A stretch of 64,000 bases of DNA from Nitrosopumilus sp. b1 (GTDB taxonomy: Archaea > Thermoproteota > Nitrososphaeria > Nitrososphaerales > Nitrosopumilaceae). The notes beneath the pieces were generated by a model. It was not told the DNA's origin. It saw only the letters and a list, made by a program, of their open reading frames with translations, and searched no databases. The stretch is taken from positions 278,122-342,121 of the forward strand of contig NZ_MU078723.1 of the NCBI RefSeq assembly GCF_014078545.1, written 5' to 3'. Positions 1-7,848 of the stretch are shown piece after piece (positions within the stretch are counted from its first letter, which is position 1; each line of letters opens with the position of its first letter). Position numbers and translations under genes: made by a program.

Positions 1-2
1 AA

Positions 3-503
3 AACAAACTCATCATCTCTGCACCAGTAATTGATCCTAAAGGGGAGATCATAGGAAAACAAGGAAAAATTCACCCTTTTGATTATGAAAGACGTCTGAT
101 AAGACCAGGAGATAGGACAAAAATTTTCAAAACCAGTTGTAAGTTTGGCATTGTAATCTGCTACGACATGGTGTTTCCTAAGGTAGTAAACTCATTGGCA
201 AGGAAGGGCGCAGAAGTTATTTTCTCACCAAGCAGGATCGTAAAAAGAGGCATAACTCCTTGGCATCTTTATGTTCAGACTAGGGCTTTGGAGAATCGAA
301 TTCCAATCATTGCGGCTAATGTTTTGAACCAAAAATTTGGTGGAAAGAGCATAATTGTAGATCTTCGTGAAAAGTCACAAGTATACTTGCCAAAGAACAA
401 AATTTTGAATAAACCAAGTTCATCAGTTACTCAGGAGTTTATTCTCTCAAAATATAAGAAAAGCAGAGCATCAAGATTTTCTGATGAAAATAGGTTTAGT
501 TAG
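3..503 (+). CDS. Carbon-nitrogen hydrolase (nitrilase superfamily), 5' end outside window
   Basis: The reading frame is open from base 3, so the start lies upstream of the window; about 166 C-terminal residues are visible. Two members of the nitrilase Glu-Lys-Cys triad can be placed: the lysine in GKIHPF and the cysteine in ICYDMVFP, the usual CYDxxFP setting. Members hydrolyse amides or nitriles in the cytoplasm; the substrate cannot be told from this fragment. The first ATG in view (base 168) falls just after the catalytic cysteine and is not the true start. The gene ends convergently with the inositol-phosphate synthase gene, overlapping it by 8 bases. Family assignment is firm, substrate unknown. 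Confidence 0.85.
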   Translation, partial: NKLIISAPVIDPKGEIIGKQGKIHPFDYERRLIRPGDRTKIFKTSCKFGIVICYDMVFPKVVNSLARKGAEVIFSPSRIVKRGITPWHLYVQTRALENRIPIIAANVLNQKFGGKSIIVDLREKSQVYLPKNKILNKPSSSVTQEFILSKYKKSRASRFSDENRFS

Positions 504-1596
504 ATTTTCCTGAAACAAATTCTTCGCATGCAGTCTTTGCTTGGGGATCAGTCATTTGCTTTGGAGGATGTTTCATCAAATATGCGCTTGCGGGATAGAT
601 AGGGCCGCCAATACCTCTGTCAAGTGCAATCTTTGCTAAACGTATGGCATCAATGACAATACCTGCAGAGTTTGCCTTGTCATCAACCTCAAGCCTAACC
701 TCCATGTTATATGGAATATTTGCCCATTGTCTTCCTTCAATTCTCATAAACATGAGTTTTGTATTTCCTAAAAATGGTATAAAATCAGAAGGTCCAACGT
801 AAATTTGGTCATCGTCTAATCTTTCATCTAATTGACTTTGGACACTTTCAGTTTTAGAAATCTTTTTGCTGACAAGTCGGTCTTGTTCTTTCATATTCAA
901 AAAGTCTGTATTTCCTCCTACATTGATTTGATATGTCTTCTCAATCTTAGTTCCACGATCATTACACAATCTAGCAAGAGTTCGATGAACTATTGTTGCA
1001 CCTACTTGCCCTTTAATATCATCACCAATTACTGGAATTCCTTTTTCTGCAAATTTTTTACCCCAAGTTTCATCTGAACAAATGAAAGAGGGTATACAAT
1101 TAACAAATGCAGTACCAGCATCAAGACACATCTGTGCCCAAAACTGTGTAACTTTATCTGAGCCTACAGGAAGATATGAGACAAGAATTTCTGCTCCAGA
1201 TTCTTTAATTTGTTTTTTTATCTCTTCTGCAAGTTGTTCATCTGTTTTGTTACTCTTAATTGGTTTAATTCTATTTTCAACCCATAATCCTACGCCATCT
1301 AAGATTGGACTCTCATAGACTTTGGCATTTGATTTTGGCATGTTCTCTTTTGGAATCCAGGTAACCATGTTCGGATATTCATAAATTGCTTCATTGATTG
1401 TTTTCCCAATTTTATTTTCCCCAACATCAAATCCAACTACAAATTCAATATCGTGTATTCCATAACCTGCTAATTTTTCATGAATAATTCCTATTACTTG
1501 CTGAGAGGGGTTTTGTCTATAGTATTCAATTCCTTGTATTAAACCCGAAAAACAATTTCCAATTCCTACAAGACCTACTTTGATCTTTTCAACCAT
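496..1596 (-). CDS. ino1: Inositol-1-phosphate synthase (myo-inositol-3-phosphate synthase)
   Basis: The 366-residue protein begins with a Rossmann motif (VGLVGIGNCFSGLIQG) that binds NAD and has the family's conserved stretches INVGGNTDFLN and a lysine-rich C-terminal half, as in the short archaeal/actinobacterial type of Ino1. It converts glucose-6-phosphate to inositol-1-phosphate in the cytoplasm, feeding archaeal phosphatidylinositol-type lipids and possibly compatible solutes. The start is supported by a TATA-like TTTAAA about 26 bases upstream, implying a leaderless mRNA. It diverges from the deoxyhypusine synthase gene. Confidence 0.92.
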   Translation of the reverse strand: MVEKIKVGLVGIGNCFSGLIQGIEYYRQNPSQQVIGIIHEKLAGYGIHDIEFVVGFDVGENKIGKTINEAIYEYPNMVTWIPKENMPKSNAKVYESPILDGVGLWVENRIKPIKSNKTDEQLAEEIKKQIKESGAEILVSYLPVGSDKVTQFWAQMCLDAGTAFVNCIPSFICSDETWGKKFAEKGIPVIGDDIKGQVGATIVHRTLARLCNDRGTKIEKTYQINVGGNTDFLNMKEQDRLVSKKISKTESVQSQLDERLDDDQIYVGPSDFIPFLGNTKLMFMRIEGRQWANIPYNMEVRLEVDDKANSAGIVIDAIRLAKIALDRGIGGPIYPASAYLMKHPPKQMTDPQAKTACEEFVSGKSN

Positions 1597-1621
1597 TCGC
1601 AGTTTGTGTTATCAGACAAGG

Positions 1622-1627
1622 TTTAAA
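1622..1627 (-). promoter_or_regulatory. TATA-like box for inositol-phosphate synthase
   Basis: TTTAAA lies 26 bases upstream of the ATG at 1596. This is the archaeal TATA-to-start distance expected of a leaderless transcript. Placed by eye; no initiation data. Confidence 0.5.
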
Positions 1628-1680
1628 GTTTTCCTAAAATGGTTAATGAATTAATCAAGTCATGTTATTCCAAGACAGAA

Positions 1681-1688
1681 TTTTATAC
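1681..1688 (+). promoter_or_regulatory. TATA-like box for deoxyhypusine synthase
   Basis: TTTTATAC lies about 26 bases upstream of the ATG at 1709, again the leaderless arrangement. With the box for the inositol-phosphate synthase it makes a compact divergent promoter of about 110 bases. Confidence 0.5.
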
Positions 1689-1708
1689 TCGGGACAAAAT
1701 TTTCTATT

Positions 1709-2647
1709 ATGATTGAACCAGGTAATCCAGTAAAGGATATAGAAATTAAATCAGACTCTGACATTCTCCAAATCTTTGATGAATTATCAAAGTCAGGAGG
1801 TTTTGAATCGACGAATCTTTCTATGGGTTTGGAAATTTTAACTTCAATGATTTCAGATAAAAAATGCCTAAAGTTTGTTTCATTTGTAGGTGCCATCGTC
1901 TCTACAGGATTACGGGGCATAATCAAAGATATGCTCAAAAACAAATGGTTTGATGTTGCAATTACAACGTGTGGGGCACTTGATCATGATATTGCCAGGC
2001 ATTATTCTAACTACAAAGAAGGGTCATTTACTATGGACGATAATGAATTAGCAAATCAGAACATTCACAGATTAGGAAATGTGTTGGTTCCAATGGAGAG
2101 TTATGGTCCACTTATAGAAGAAAAAATGCAAAAGTTTCTGGAAGAAGAATACAAGTCAGGAGTAAAGGAAATGTCTACTGCAGACATTACAAGAATGATT
2201 GGTAAACATTTGGGTGAGGACTCATTTTTGCATTGGGCATATAAGAACAACATCCCAGTTGTTGTTCCAGGAATTATGGATGGAGCGGTAGGAAGTCAAA
2301 TTTGGTTATTTTCTCAAAAACACTCAGATTTTAAATTAAATCTTGTTGCAGATGCAGATTTACTATCAGGATTAATCTTCAAGGCAGAAAAATCTGGCTC
2401 ACTCATGCTAGGAGGAGGGATTTCAAAACACCATACATTGTGGTGGAATCAATACAGAGAAGGATTAGACTATGCATTATACATTACAACCGCACAAGAA
2501 TTTGATGGTAGTTTGAGTGGGGCTCTAGTCAGAGAAGCGATTTCATGGGGCAAAGTTACGCAAAAAGCTATGCAATCAACATTGCATGCAGAGGTGACAA
2601 CGATTCTTCCATTTTTATACGCAGCACTACTTGCAAAACTAAAATAA
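1709..2647 (+). CDS. dys: Deoxyhypusine synthase
   Basis: This 312-residue protein carries the deoxyhypusine synthase signatures: SFVGAIVSTGLRGII near residue 55, TTCGALDHDIAR near 90, and the region around residue 240 reading GGGISKHHTLWWNQ, whose lysine forms the covalent intermediate. It transfers the aminobutyl group of spermidine to a lysine of aIF5A, the first step of hypusine formation, in the cytoplasm. Length is normal for archaeal members. No aIF5A gene is nearby. It converges on the amidohydrolase gene with 4 bases between stops. Confidence 0.93.
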   Translation: MIEPGNPVKDIEIKSDSDILQIFDELSKSGGFESTNLSMGLEILTSMISDKKCLKFVSFVGAIVSTGLRGIIKDMLKNKWFDVAITTCGALDHDIARHYSNYKEGSFTMDDNELANQNIHRLGNVLVPMESYGPLIEEKMQKFLEEEYKSGVKEMSTADITRMIGKHLGEDSFLHWAYKNNIPVVVPGIMDGAVGSQIWLFSQKHSDFKLNLVADADLLSGLIFKAEKSGSLMLGGGISKHHTLWWNQYREGLDYALYITTAQEFDGSLSGALVREAISWGKVTQKAMQSTLHAEVTTILPFLYAALLAKLK

Positions 2648-2651
2648 ATTT

Positions 2652-3452
2652 CTAAGATATTCTAAATAGATCCTTGGCGTTTTGATACATCAAAAGATCT
2701 CTGTATTCTTTTTTGATTTTTAATTTTGCGACAAAATTAAGATACGAATCCATTGTGCTAATTGGCCAGTCAGTCCCATACATAAGATATCTTGGCTCAC
2801 CTGCATAGTTGATTAGCTCTGCCACCTTTTCTTTCATCATCTTTTCAAAATAGTGATCAAAATCACCCACTACCAGTCCAGATATGTCTGCATACACATT
2901 ATGATTTTTGTAGATTACTTCTTGTGCATCTTGAATCCATGGATTTCCAAGATGACATAACACAATCTTAACGTCAGGATGTTCTACTGCAACATCATCT
3001 AAGTTGAGGGGTCTGGAATATCGAAGTTTACCTGTTGGAGAGTATGTATCACCAGTATGAATCATTACTGGAATATCAAATTCTTGGCATGCATCATAGA
3101 CTCGGTTGTATCGTTCATCGTAAGGGTAATAGTGTTCATATCCTGCGTAAATCTTTAGTCCTTTAATCAAACCGTCTCTAATCCATTGTTTGTATAGTTG
3201 GAATTCCTCATCTGTGTGATTATCAACTGTAACTCCAGCTACCACTCCCAGATTATCATATTTTTTTATTGCATCAATAATCTGTTTAGTTGAAGGTCGT
3301 TCAGAATTAACCTTGTATGATGACAGAATGAGTGCATAATCTACATTGTTACTTGCCATCTCAATTTGCAACATGTTTAATCGCTCTTCTAATGAAGAGA
3401 CATTTTTGAGAAGTTCGTATTGATTAACGTGAACGTGGCAGTCTATAATCAT
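2652..3452 (-). CDS. Amidohydrolase family protein (metal-dependent TIM barrel)
   Basis: The 266-residue protein starts with the amidohydrolase metal motif (MIIDCHVHVNQ, HxH), followed by MIHTGD, VLCHLGNPW and YGTDWPIS, which supply the further His and Asp ligands of an amidohydrolase-2 type barrel. Members hydrolyse or decarboxylate small ring or amide substrates; the substrate is not deducible. Its start overlaps the stop of the upstream acetyltransferase gene by 4 bases (3449-3452), so the two are probably translated together from one mRNA. Confidence 0.85.
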   Translation of the reverse strand: MIIDCHVHVNQYELLKNVSSLEERLNMLQIEMASNNVDYALILSSYKVNSERPSTKQIIDAIKKYDNLGVVAGVTVDNHTDEEFQLYKQWIRDGLIKGLKIYAGYEHYYPYDERYNRVYDACQEFDIPVMIHTGDTYSPTGKLRYSRPLNLDDVAVEHPDVKIVLCHLGNPWIQDAQEVIYKNHNVYADISGLVVGDFDHYFEKMMKEKVAELINYAGEPRYLMYGTDWPISTMDSYLNFVAKLKIKKEYRDLLMYQNAKDLFRIS

Positions 3453-4102
3453 GATTTTTCCTTAAAGTGTGGGTTTTTCCATTCAATAAAAGTTGCATAG
3501 TTTAATGATCTGGGATCTTTCATATAATTTGGAAGAATTTTGATAAATTTAAAACCGTTTCGCAATTGAAAACATAATACAGGTTCTTTGATTTCGTGTT
3601 TCTTGACCTTCTTAACATACTCTTCAGCAGAAAATTGTTTTGCATAGTCACAGTAATTTATTAGTCGTCCACCTGCAATTATTCTTCGCAGATTTAGTTT
3701 TATTGCAAGATCTTTTCTTGCATTGTATATCTTCGTAGCAATGCCTAATCGCCTGTAATCAGGATGCGTGGAGACATCAGCACCATACAATGAATCTCCT
3801 TTGGGATCGTGATTTTCAAAAATGCTAGTTCCACATGCTTCTTTCCAAGTATGCTCTTTGTATTCTGGTTCCATAGTGATAATCAAACTACTGCAGGAGC
3901 CCACAATATTTCCTTTATACTCAGCACAGAATTGCCCTTCTGGAAAAACTTTGAGATGAGCAGTTAGTTGATCAGGCTTCCAATAAACACCTTCAGCTGC
4001 CATTGTAGGGAAAGAAGCTTTTTGGAGTTCTACAATTTTTGGAATGTCATCGTGAGTGACAGTTCGAACAATTACTTGGGCACGGGAATGAGATTCGGTC
4101 AT
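3449..4102 (-). CDS. GNAT-family N-acetyltransferase
   Basis: The 217-residue protein has the GNAT acetyl-CoA motif A around residue 118 (HPDYRRLGIATKIY) after a beta strand reading GADVST. A long C-terminal half (LRRIIAGGRL onward) resembles larger GNAT proteins that act on small molecules. Acceptor unknown. It is the first gene of a two-gene operon with the amidohydrolase, coupled by a 4-base overlap, which suggests the two act on one metabolite (inference). Confidence 0.82.
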   Translation of the reverse strand: MTESHSRAQVIVRTVTHDDIPKIVELQKASFPTMAAEGVYWKPDQLTAHLKVFPEGQFCAEYKGNIVGSCSSLIITMEPEYKEHTWKEACGTSIFENHDPKGDSLYGADVSTHPDYRRLGIATKIYNARKDLAIKLNLRRIIAGGRLINYCDYAKQFSAEEYVKKVKKHEIKEPVLCFQLRNGFKFIKILPNYMKDPRSLNYATFIEWKNPHFKEKS

Positions 4103-4151
4103 TAACTGTTAATGCGGAATTAATATTAAACACAGATTTAATCTATTCGAA

Positions 4152-4541
4152 TCATTTTACGGTCTTAATGTGGATGTCGTCAAATAACTCCTCAGCCTTC
4201 TTTATGATGATCTTATCGTCAGCATCAGGCTCAGCAGATATCAAAACGATATCATCACGATCTGGTACGCTAATTATGAGTTGATTTGTGCGACGAGAGG
4301 CAATGTAATCAATAGGACCTAGAATTTTATCTAATTCTTTTCTCATCTCAAAATCCAAACGCATTTGCATGTATACCATTCGAAGTTGTTTTTCGTTTAC
4401 AAGAGGTTTTACGCCTTTCTTAAAGCCACCAGCCACACGTTGACCTAGTTTGTTTATGACACCAACATGACGAATTTTATCTAATTTTAAAAGTTCAGTA
4501 CAAGCTTTTTCGAGTTCTTTTACTTGTTTTTCTGTCAACAA
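4152..4541 (-). CDS. Roadblock-like small protein (thaumarchaeal DUF6659-type)
   Basis: This 129-residue soluble protein has no signal peptide. It shows an alternating pattern seen in a second protein at 25976-26359: an N-terminal helix, a strand like HVGVINKLGQRVAGG, a helix of the form MVYMQMRLDFEMRKELDKILG, then strands and a C-terminal helix. That order fits a roadblock/longin-like fold. I recall this family as widespread in Thaumarchaeota but without a known job. The family name is from memory. It stands alone, upstream of the MscS gene's 3' side on the same strand. Confidence 0.7.
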   Translation of the reverse strand: MLTEKQVKELEKACTELLKLDKIRHVGVINKLGQRVAGGFKKGVKPLVNEKQLRMVYMQMRLDFEMRKELDKILGPIDYIASRRTNQLIISVPDRDDIVLISAEPDADDKIIIKKAEELFDDIHIKTVK

Positions 4542-4591
4542 AATTAATCACCATTTATGTGGTCAGGGGCCTTATAATCATATTTAGGCAA

Positions 4592-5080
4592 TCAAAATTC
4601 TTCAAAGTTCTTTTTTGGTCTATGATTTATTATCACTACATCTTCGGCAAATTTTTGATTTGGAACTAAAATTCTCTCTCCTTTATCGGTAAGTGCAACA
4701 GTATGTGTCAGATGGATTTCTATTATTACACCCTTATCATCTTTTATTCGCAAAACATCGCCCACATCAATTTCTTTATTAAAAAATAAGCTAAGACCGG
4801 CTGCTATGTTTTTTAGCTGATGTTGTAAGGCTATCCCAAAGACAACCATTCCTACACCAATAGAAGTGATTATTTCAAGTGCAAATCCAAATATGCCATA
4901 GTTAATTCCAAGAAATACTAATTCAGATAAACCAATCCCAAGGCCAGCAAGACCTAAAAGCTTACCAGACCCTTTTAGTTTTTTAAATTTAATCTTGATT
5001 ATTTGTTTTACAAGTATAAACACAGAGACAGAGACAATAATTGAAATAATTCCATATGTCAATGCAAGCTCGGTAGCCAT
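4592..5080 (-). CDS. Small mechanosensitive channel of the MscS family
   Basis: The 162-residue protein has about three membrane segments (residues 8-28, 42-62, 66-88) followed by the MscS pore-helix/beta-domain signature: GIALQHQLKNIAAGLSLF, then DVGDVLRI and a segment ending ILVPNQKF. It would gate solute efflux on membrane stretch. It is much shorter than E. coli MscS (286 residues) because the C-terminal alpha/beta cage is missing; short forms are known in archaea. The ATG at 5080 fits the first membrane segment. Confidence 0.85.
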   Translation of the reverse strand: MATELALTYGIISIIVSVSVFILVKQIIKIKFKKLKGSGKLLGLAGLGIGLSELVFLGINYGIFGFALEIITSIGVGMVVFGIALQHQLKNIAAGLSLFFNKEIDVGDVLRIKDDKGVIIEIHLTHTVALTDKGERILVPNQKFAEDVVIINHRPKKNFEEF

Positions 5081-5226
5081 ATTGATTTAAAAAAATAAAC
5101 CACTATTGAATCTTGAGAGAAAATATACTAGAGTAATTTGTCATGCTAAATAAGAGAAAGGCATACCACAATATGATGTGTAATCATAATAATTTCTAGT
5201 CTCATATTATCATCAGAGGTGCCAAA

Positions 5227-5277
5227 ATGTCAAAAAAACAAAGAAAATCACAATCAAACCCACCACCAAATAATTAA
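5227..5277 (+). CDS. Possible 16-residue microprotein
   Basis: In the 289-base gap between the divergent MscS and PAC2 genes there is an ATG with a purine-rich GAGGTG about 8 bases upstream, opening a 16-codon frame (MSKKQRKSQSNPPPNN) rich in Lys, Ser and Pro. A T-rich run follows the stop directly, as for an archaeal terminator. The ribosome-binding-like site and terminator are what raise it above chance. I see nothing else in this gap. Confidence 0.25.
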   Translation: MSKKQRKSQSNPPPNN

Positions 5278-5369
5278 AAAATTTAATTTTATTTTTCTTT
5301 TTTTTAATTATAATACCAATACAAGTTATTGGGAATAAACCTATTATTCTATGCTAAATTAAACAAATT

Positions 5370-6086
5370 ATGAGTCAGCCCAGATTTAGAATCAAGGAAT
5401 TAAGACCCATCAGTGTAAAAGATGGTTTTTTAGTAGACGGATTTCCATCGGCAGGATTTGCTAGTGCAATAGCTTCTGAATCGTTAATCAATACAACAGG
5501 TTTTGAAGTTGCAGCAATAATAGATTCAGATACTTTTCCGCCAGTAAGCTTGATCAAAGACGGAGAGCCTAATTATCCAACACGGATTTTTGTGCAAAAT
5601 GAGCTAAATGTAGCAGTCTTTTCTTCATATCTAACATTACACGAATCACTACACAAGCAGATGGCCAGATTCATGCTTTCTTGGGCAAAGAAGCATGGAA
5701 TAAAGTACATCATCACTAGTATCGGAGTAAGAGCACCAAATCAATCAGAACAAATTATTGCAGCAGGAAGTACAAAGGAGGCAAGAAGAAAGATTCAGGA
5801 AGTAGGAATTCATGTTTTACAGCATGGGACAATTCCAGGCATCCCAGGATCTTTACTTAATCAAGGAATGACTAACGACCAAAATGTCATTGCGGTACTC
5901 TTCAATTCAATGGAACAAGGACCAGATTTCAAATCAAGTGCACAATTGTGCATGGCAATTTCAAAACTAGTCCCAGGAGCATCATGTGACATTTCAACTC
6001 TGAACAAAGAGGCAGAAAGAGCAGAGAAGATGATTAAAGAAACAGACACCGAGGCTAAAAATCTTAAAGAAGGTATTTACCAATAA
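5370..6086 (+). CDS. PAC2-family protein (proteasome assembly chaperone-like), first copy
   Basis: The 238-residue protein has the PAC2-fold landmarks: a glycine-rich start (VDGFPSAGFASAIASESLI), a central segment LHESLHKQMARFMLSWAKKHG and a strand IKYIITSIGVRAP. PAC2-family proteins are ATP-grasp-associated or proteasome-assembly relatives; the archaeal role is not settled. A second, more divergent PAC2 protein is encoded at 60723-61424. The C-terminal 30 residues are charged and probably helical. Cytoplasmic, no signal peptide. Confidence 0.85.
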   Translation: MSQPRFRIKELRPISVKDGFLVDGFPSAGFASAIASESLINTTGFEVAAIIDSDTFPPVSLIKDGEPNYPTRIFVQNELNVAVFSSYLTLHESLHKQMARFMLSWAKKHGIKYIITSIGVRAPNQSEQIIAAGSTKEARRKIQEVGIHVLQHGTIPGIPGSLLNQGMTNDQNVIAVLFNSMEQGPDFKSSAQLCMAISKLVPGASCDISTLNKEAERAEKMIKETDTEAKNLKEGIYQ

Positions 6087-6130
6087 TTCTCGTTTTTATT
6101 ATTCGCCTTTAACAGTAGTTTGAATAAAAA

Positions 6131-6751
6131 TTGAATGAAATTATTACATTTGCTGTTACCGTCATAATCATTTCATCATCTGGAGTTATGTCACCAGGCC
6201 CATTGTTTGCTGCCAATGTAACCTATGGCATTAGACAGGGGGTAAAAGCAGGATTAAAGATGGCATATGGCCACACAATAATTGAATTTCCACTGATTTT
6301 GTTATTGGGATTTGGAGTAATTTCGTTAGACAAATTTCCAGAATTTAGAATAATTATATCAGTCGTTGGTGCACTAGCATTATTTGTATTTGCAGCATTA
6401 CAAATTAAATCAGTTTTCAAAGAAAAATTTCAGTTAAAATCAGAATCAAGACACGGTCCTTTTCTTGCAGGTATGTTGTTTACTGGATTAAATCCATTTT
6501 TTATTATTTGGTGGTTTACCATCGGCCTAAAACTAATCACAGATTCCATTGAGATTTGGTCTTTCGCAGGATTAGCTATAATGTTTGGTCTACATATTTG
6601 GATGGATTACGTATGGTTAATGTCAGTAGCACTAGTATCAAAAAAAGGTTCGGGATTATTATCAAATAGAAATTATAAAATTTTCATGATAGGAATTAGT
6701 GGTTTGCTGATTTATTTTGGCATTACGTTTTTACAAGATGTTTGGTATTAA
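6131..6751 (+). CDS. LysE-family amino-acid exporter
   Basis: The 206-residue protein has about six hydrophobic helices and the LysE/RhtB N-terminal signature SPGPLFAANVTYGIRQG followed by GLKMAYGHTI. Members export amino acids or similar small molecules across the cytoplasmic membrane; the substrate is unknown. The start is TTG at 6131, placed because the first membrane helix begins at once after it. It follows the PAC2 gene by 44 bases on the same strand and converges with a small membrane-protein gene (4-base overlap). Confidence 0.88.
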   Translation: MNEIITFAVTVIIISSSGVMSPGPLFAANVTYGIRQGVKAGLKMAYGHTIIEFPLILLLGFGVISLDKFPEFRIIISVVGALALFVFAALQIKSVFKEKFQLKSESRHGPFLAGMLFTGLNPFFIIWWFTIGLKLITDSIEIWSFAGLAIMFGLHIWMDYVWLMSVALVSKKGSGLLSNRNYKIFMIGISGLLIYFGITFLQDVWY

Positions 6752-7008
6752 CCGCAATCCATAATTTCTATCTCAGGCTCACAATTTTCATTAAAGTTTA
6801 TGACTCTATCCAGAATGATTTCACAAGTTACAGGATCAAAGTTTTTTTCAAGGTCAGACAGATTACCGAGTATGGATACATGTTGATATACGCATGAGTC
6901 TGAAATGTAAAACGCCAGTAAAATTCCCACTATAGGGATCAATCCAAATAACAAATAGAATTTCTTCTTACTTTTTGATTGTGATATCAATTTCGATAGT
7001 AGACACAT
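6748..7008 (-). CDS. Small single-span membrane protein, unknown function
   Basis: About 80-86 residues: a basic N-terminus (SKSKKKF), one hydrophobic helix (YLLFGLIPIVGILLAFYI) and an extracytoplasmic tail with cysteines and acidic residues ending EIEIMDCG. Its 5' end overlaps the 3' end of the Alba gene. I place the start at ATG 7008; a TTG at 6990, directly before the basic segment, is an equal candidate. The frame stays open further up to 7071, but that part is a shadow of the Alba gene. No family recognised. Confidence 0.55.
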   Translation of the reverse strand: MCLLSKLISQSKSKKKFYLLFGLIPIVGILLAFYISDSCVYQHVSILGNLSDLEKNFDPVTCEIILDRVINFNENCEPEIEIMDCG

Positions 7009-7489
7009 TACGCTGTTTGCCATCTTGAGATGTAAGAGAATCAGATGCAATTCTAACATCACTGACAACATACCCTACAGTATCCATTCGCTTGACAATC
7101 ATTTGGGATACATCTACTGCTTGGGTAATTCGTTTACCTCTAGCTTTTATGGTGACTGTTGGTTGTGCAGCTAATTGTGTGAGTGTTGCGGTAACATAAG
7201 TCATGATTGGTTTTACTCCAACAAAGATTACATTTCTTTCAAGATTAGAACCACCGCCAGGATTTTCCCCGTCATCTTCTTCTGCTTTAACTTCTTTAGG
7301 CTGAGGTTCTGGTGCTTTTGTGGGTTCAGATTCACTTTCTGAAATTAATTCAGGTTCAGGTTCCGGGATTTCGATTGATTCAGAAACAGATTCTTTTGGA
7401 ATTTCTTCGGATTCAGTTTTAGGGTTTTGCGATTTTTGAAACTCGGATAAAATTTCTTCTGCGTCATTAGGTTTTTTTTGTTCGCTCAT
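6968..7489 (-). CDS. Alba-family DNA/RNA-binding protein with acidic N-terminal extension
   Basis: Residues 1-80 are a low-complexity stretch dominated by Glu, Pro, Ser and Asp (repeats such as EPEPELISESE). Residues 85-173 form an Alba domain: NVIFVGVKPIMTYVTATLTQ, then ARGKRITQAVDVSQMIV and a strand pair ending STIEIDITIKK. Alba proteins coat archaeal DNA and RNA as dimers. Classic Alba is about 90-100 residues with a basic surface, so a long acidic tail is unusual and may tune binding (inference). The downstream small membrane gene overlaps its end. Confidence 0.85.
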   Translation of the reverse strand: MSEQKKPNDAEEILSEFQKSQNPKTESEEIPKESVSESIEIPEPEPELISESESEPTKAPEPQPKEVKAEEDDGENPGGGSNLERNVIFVGVKPIMTYVTATLTQLAAQPTVTIKARGKRITQAVDVSQMIVKRMDTVGYVVSDVRIASDSLTSQDGKQRNVSTIEIDITIKK

Positions 7490-7523
7490 TATGTTGCCTA
7501 ATCAAAGACTGATTCGCTTTTAT

Positions 7524-7784
7524 TTAATTTTTGAGGTTTTGTTTTTCTATGTAGTCTTGAAATATTTTCTCAATTTCATCATTATTTGATATTGTTTTTA
7601 CATTATCTACTAATTCCTTTTCTTCAACTTCATAACAATTCAAAACGTCTTGACTATCTTTGTATACAAGTAAGATTTTTTCATCAAATAAACAATGATA
7701 TAATTTCTCACGCTCCATTAATTCAGGTTTTATCTTAATACCATCAGGACCAACAGACAAGGGGGAATCCATACTTTGAATCAT
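7524..7784 (-). CDS. Conserved-looking hypothetical protein, 86 residues
   Basis: A soluble acidic protein with no signal peptide or cysteine cluster. A beta-rich N-terminal half (KLYHCLFDEKILLVYKD) is followed by a helical acidic C-terminus. It lies 34 bases upstream of the Alba gene on the same strand and could be its operon leader gene. The first ATG (7784) is followed by another at codon 5, so the start could be either. Function not recognised. Confidence 0.6.
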   Translation of the reverse strand: MIQSMDSPLSVGPDGIKIKPELMEREKLYHCLFDEKILLVYKDSQDVLNCYEVEEKELVDNVKTISNNDEIEKIFQDYIEKQNLKN

Positions 7785-7848
7785 ATTTCTTGTTATTTAG
7801 ATGAATCTTCCCGATATCATAATATGTATTTTCTAACTATGTTAGGTG

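Noticed and set aside
7009-7071. Upstream extension of the small membrane protein inside the Alba gene
   Set aside because: The extension is a frame shadow of the Alba coding region and has no membrane-protein character.
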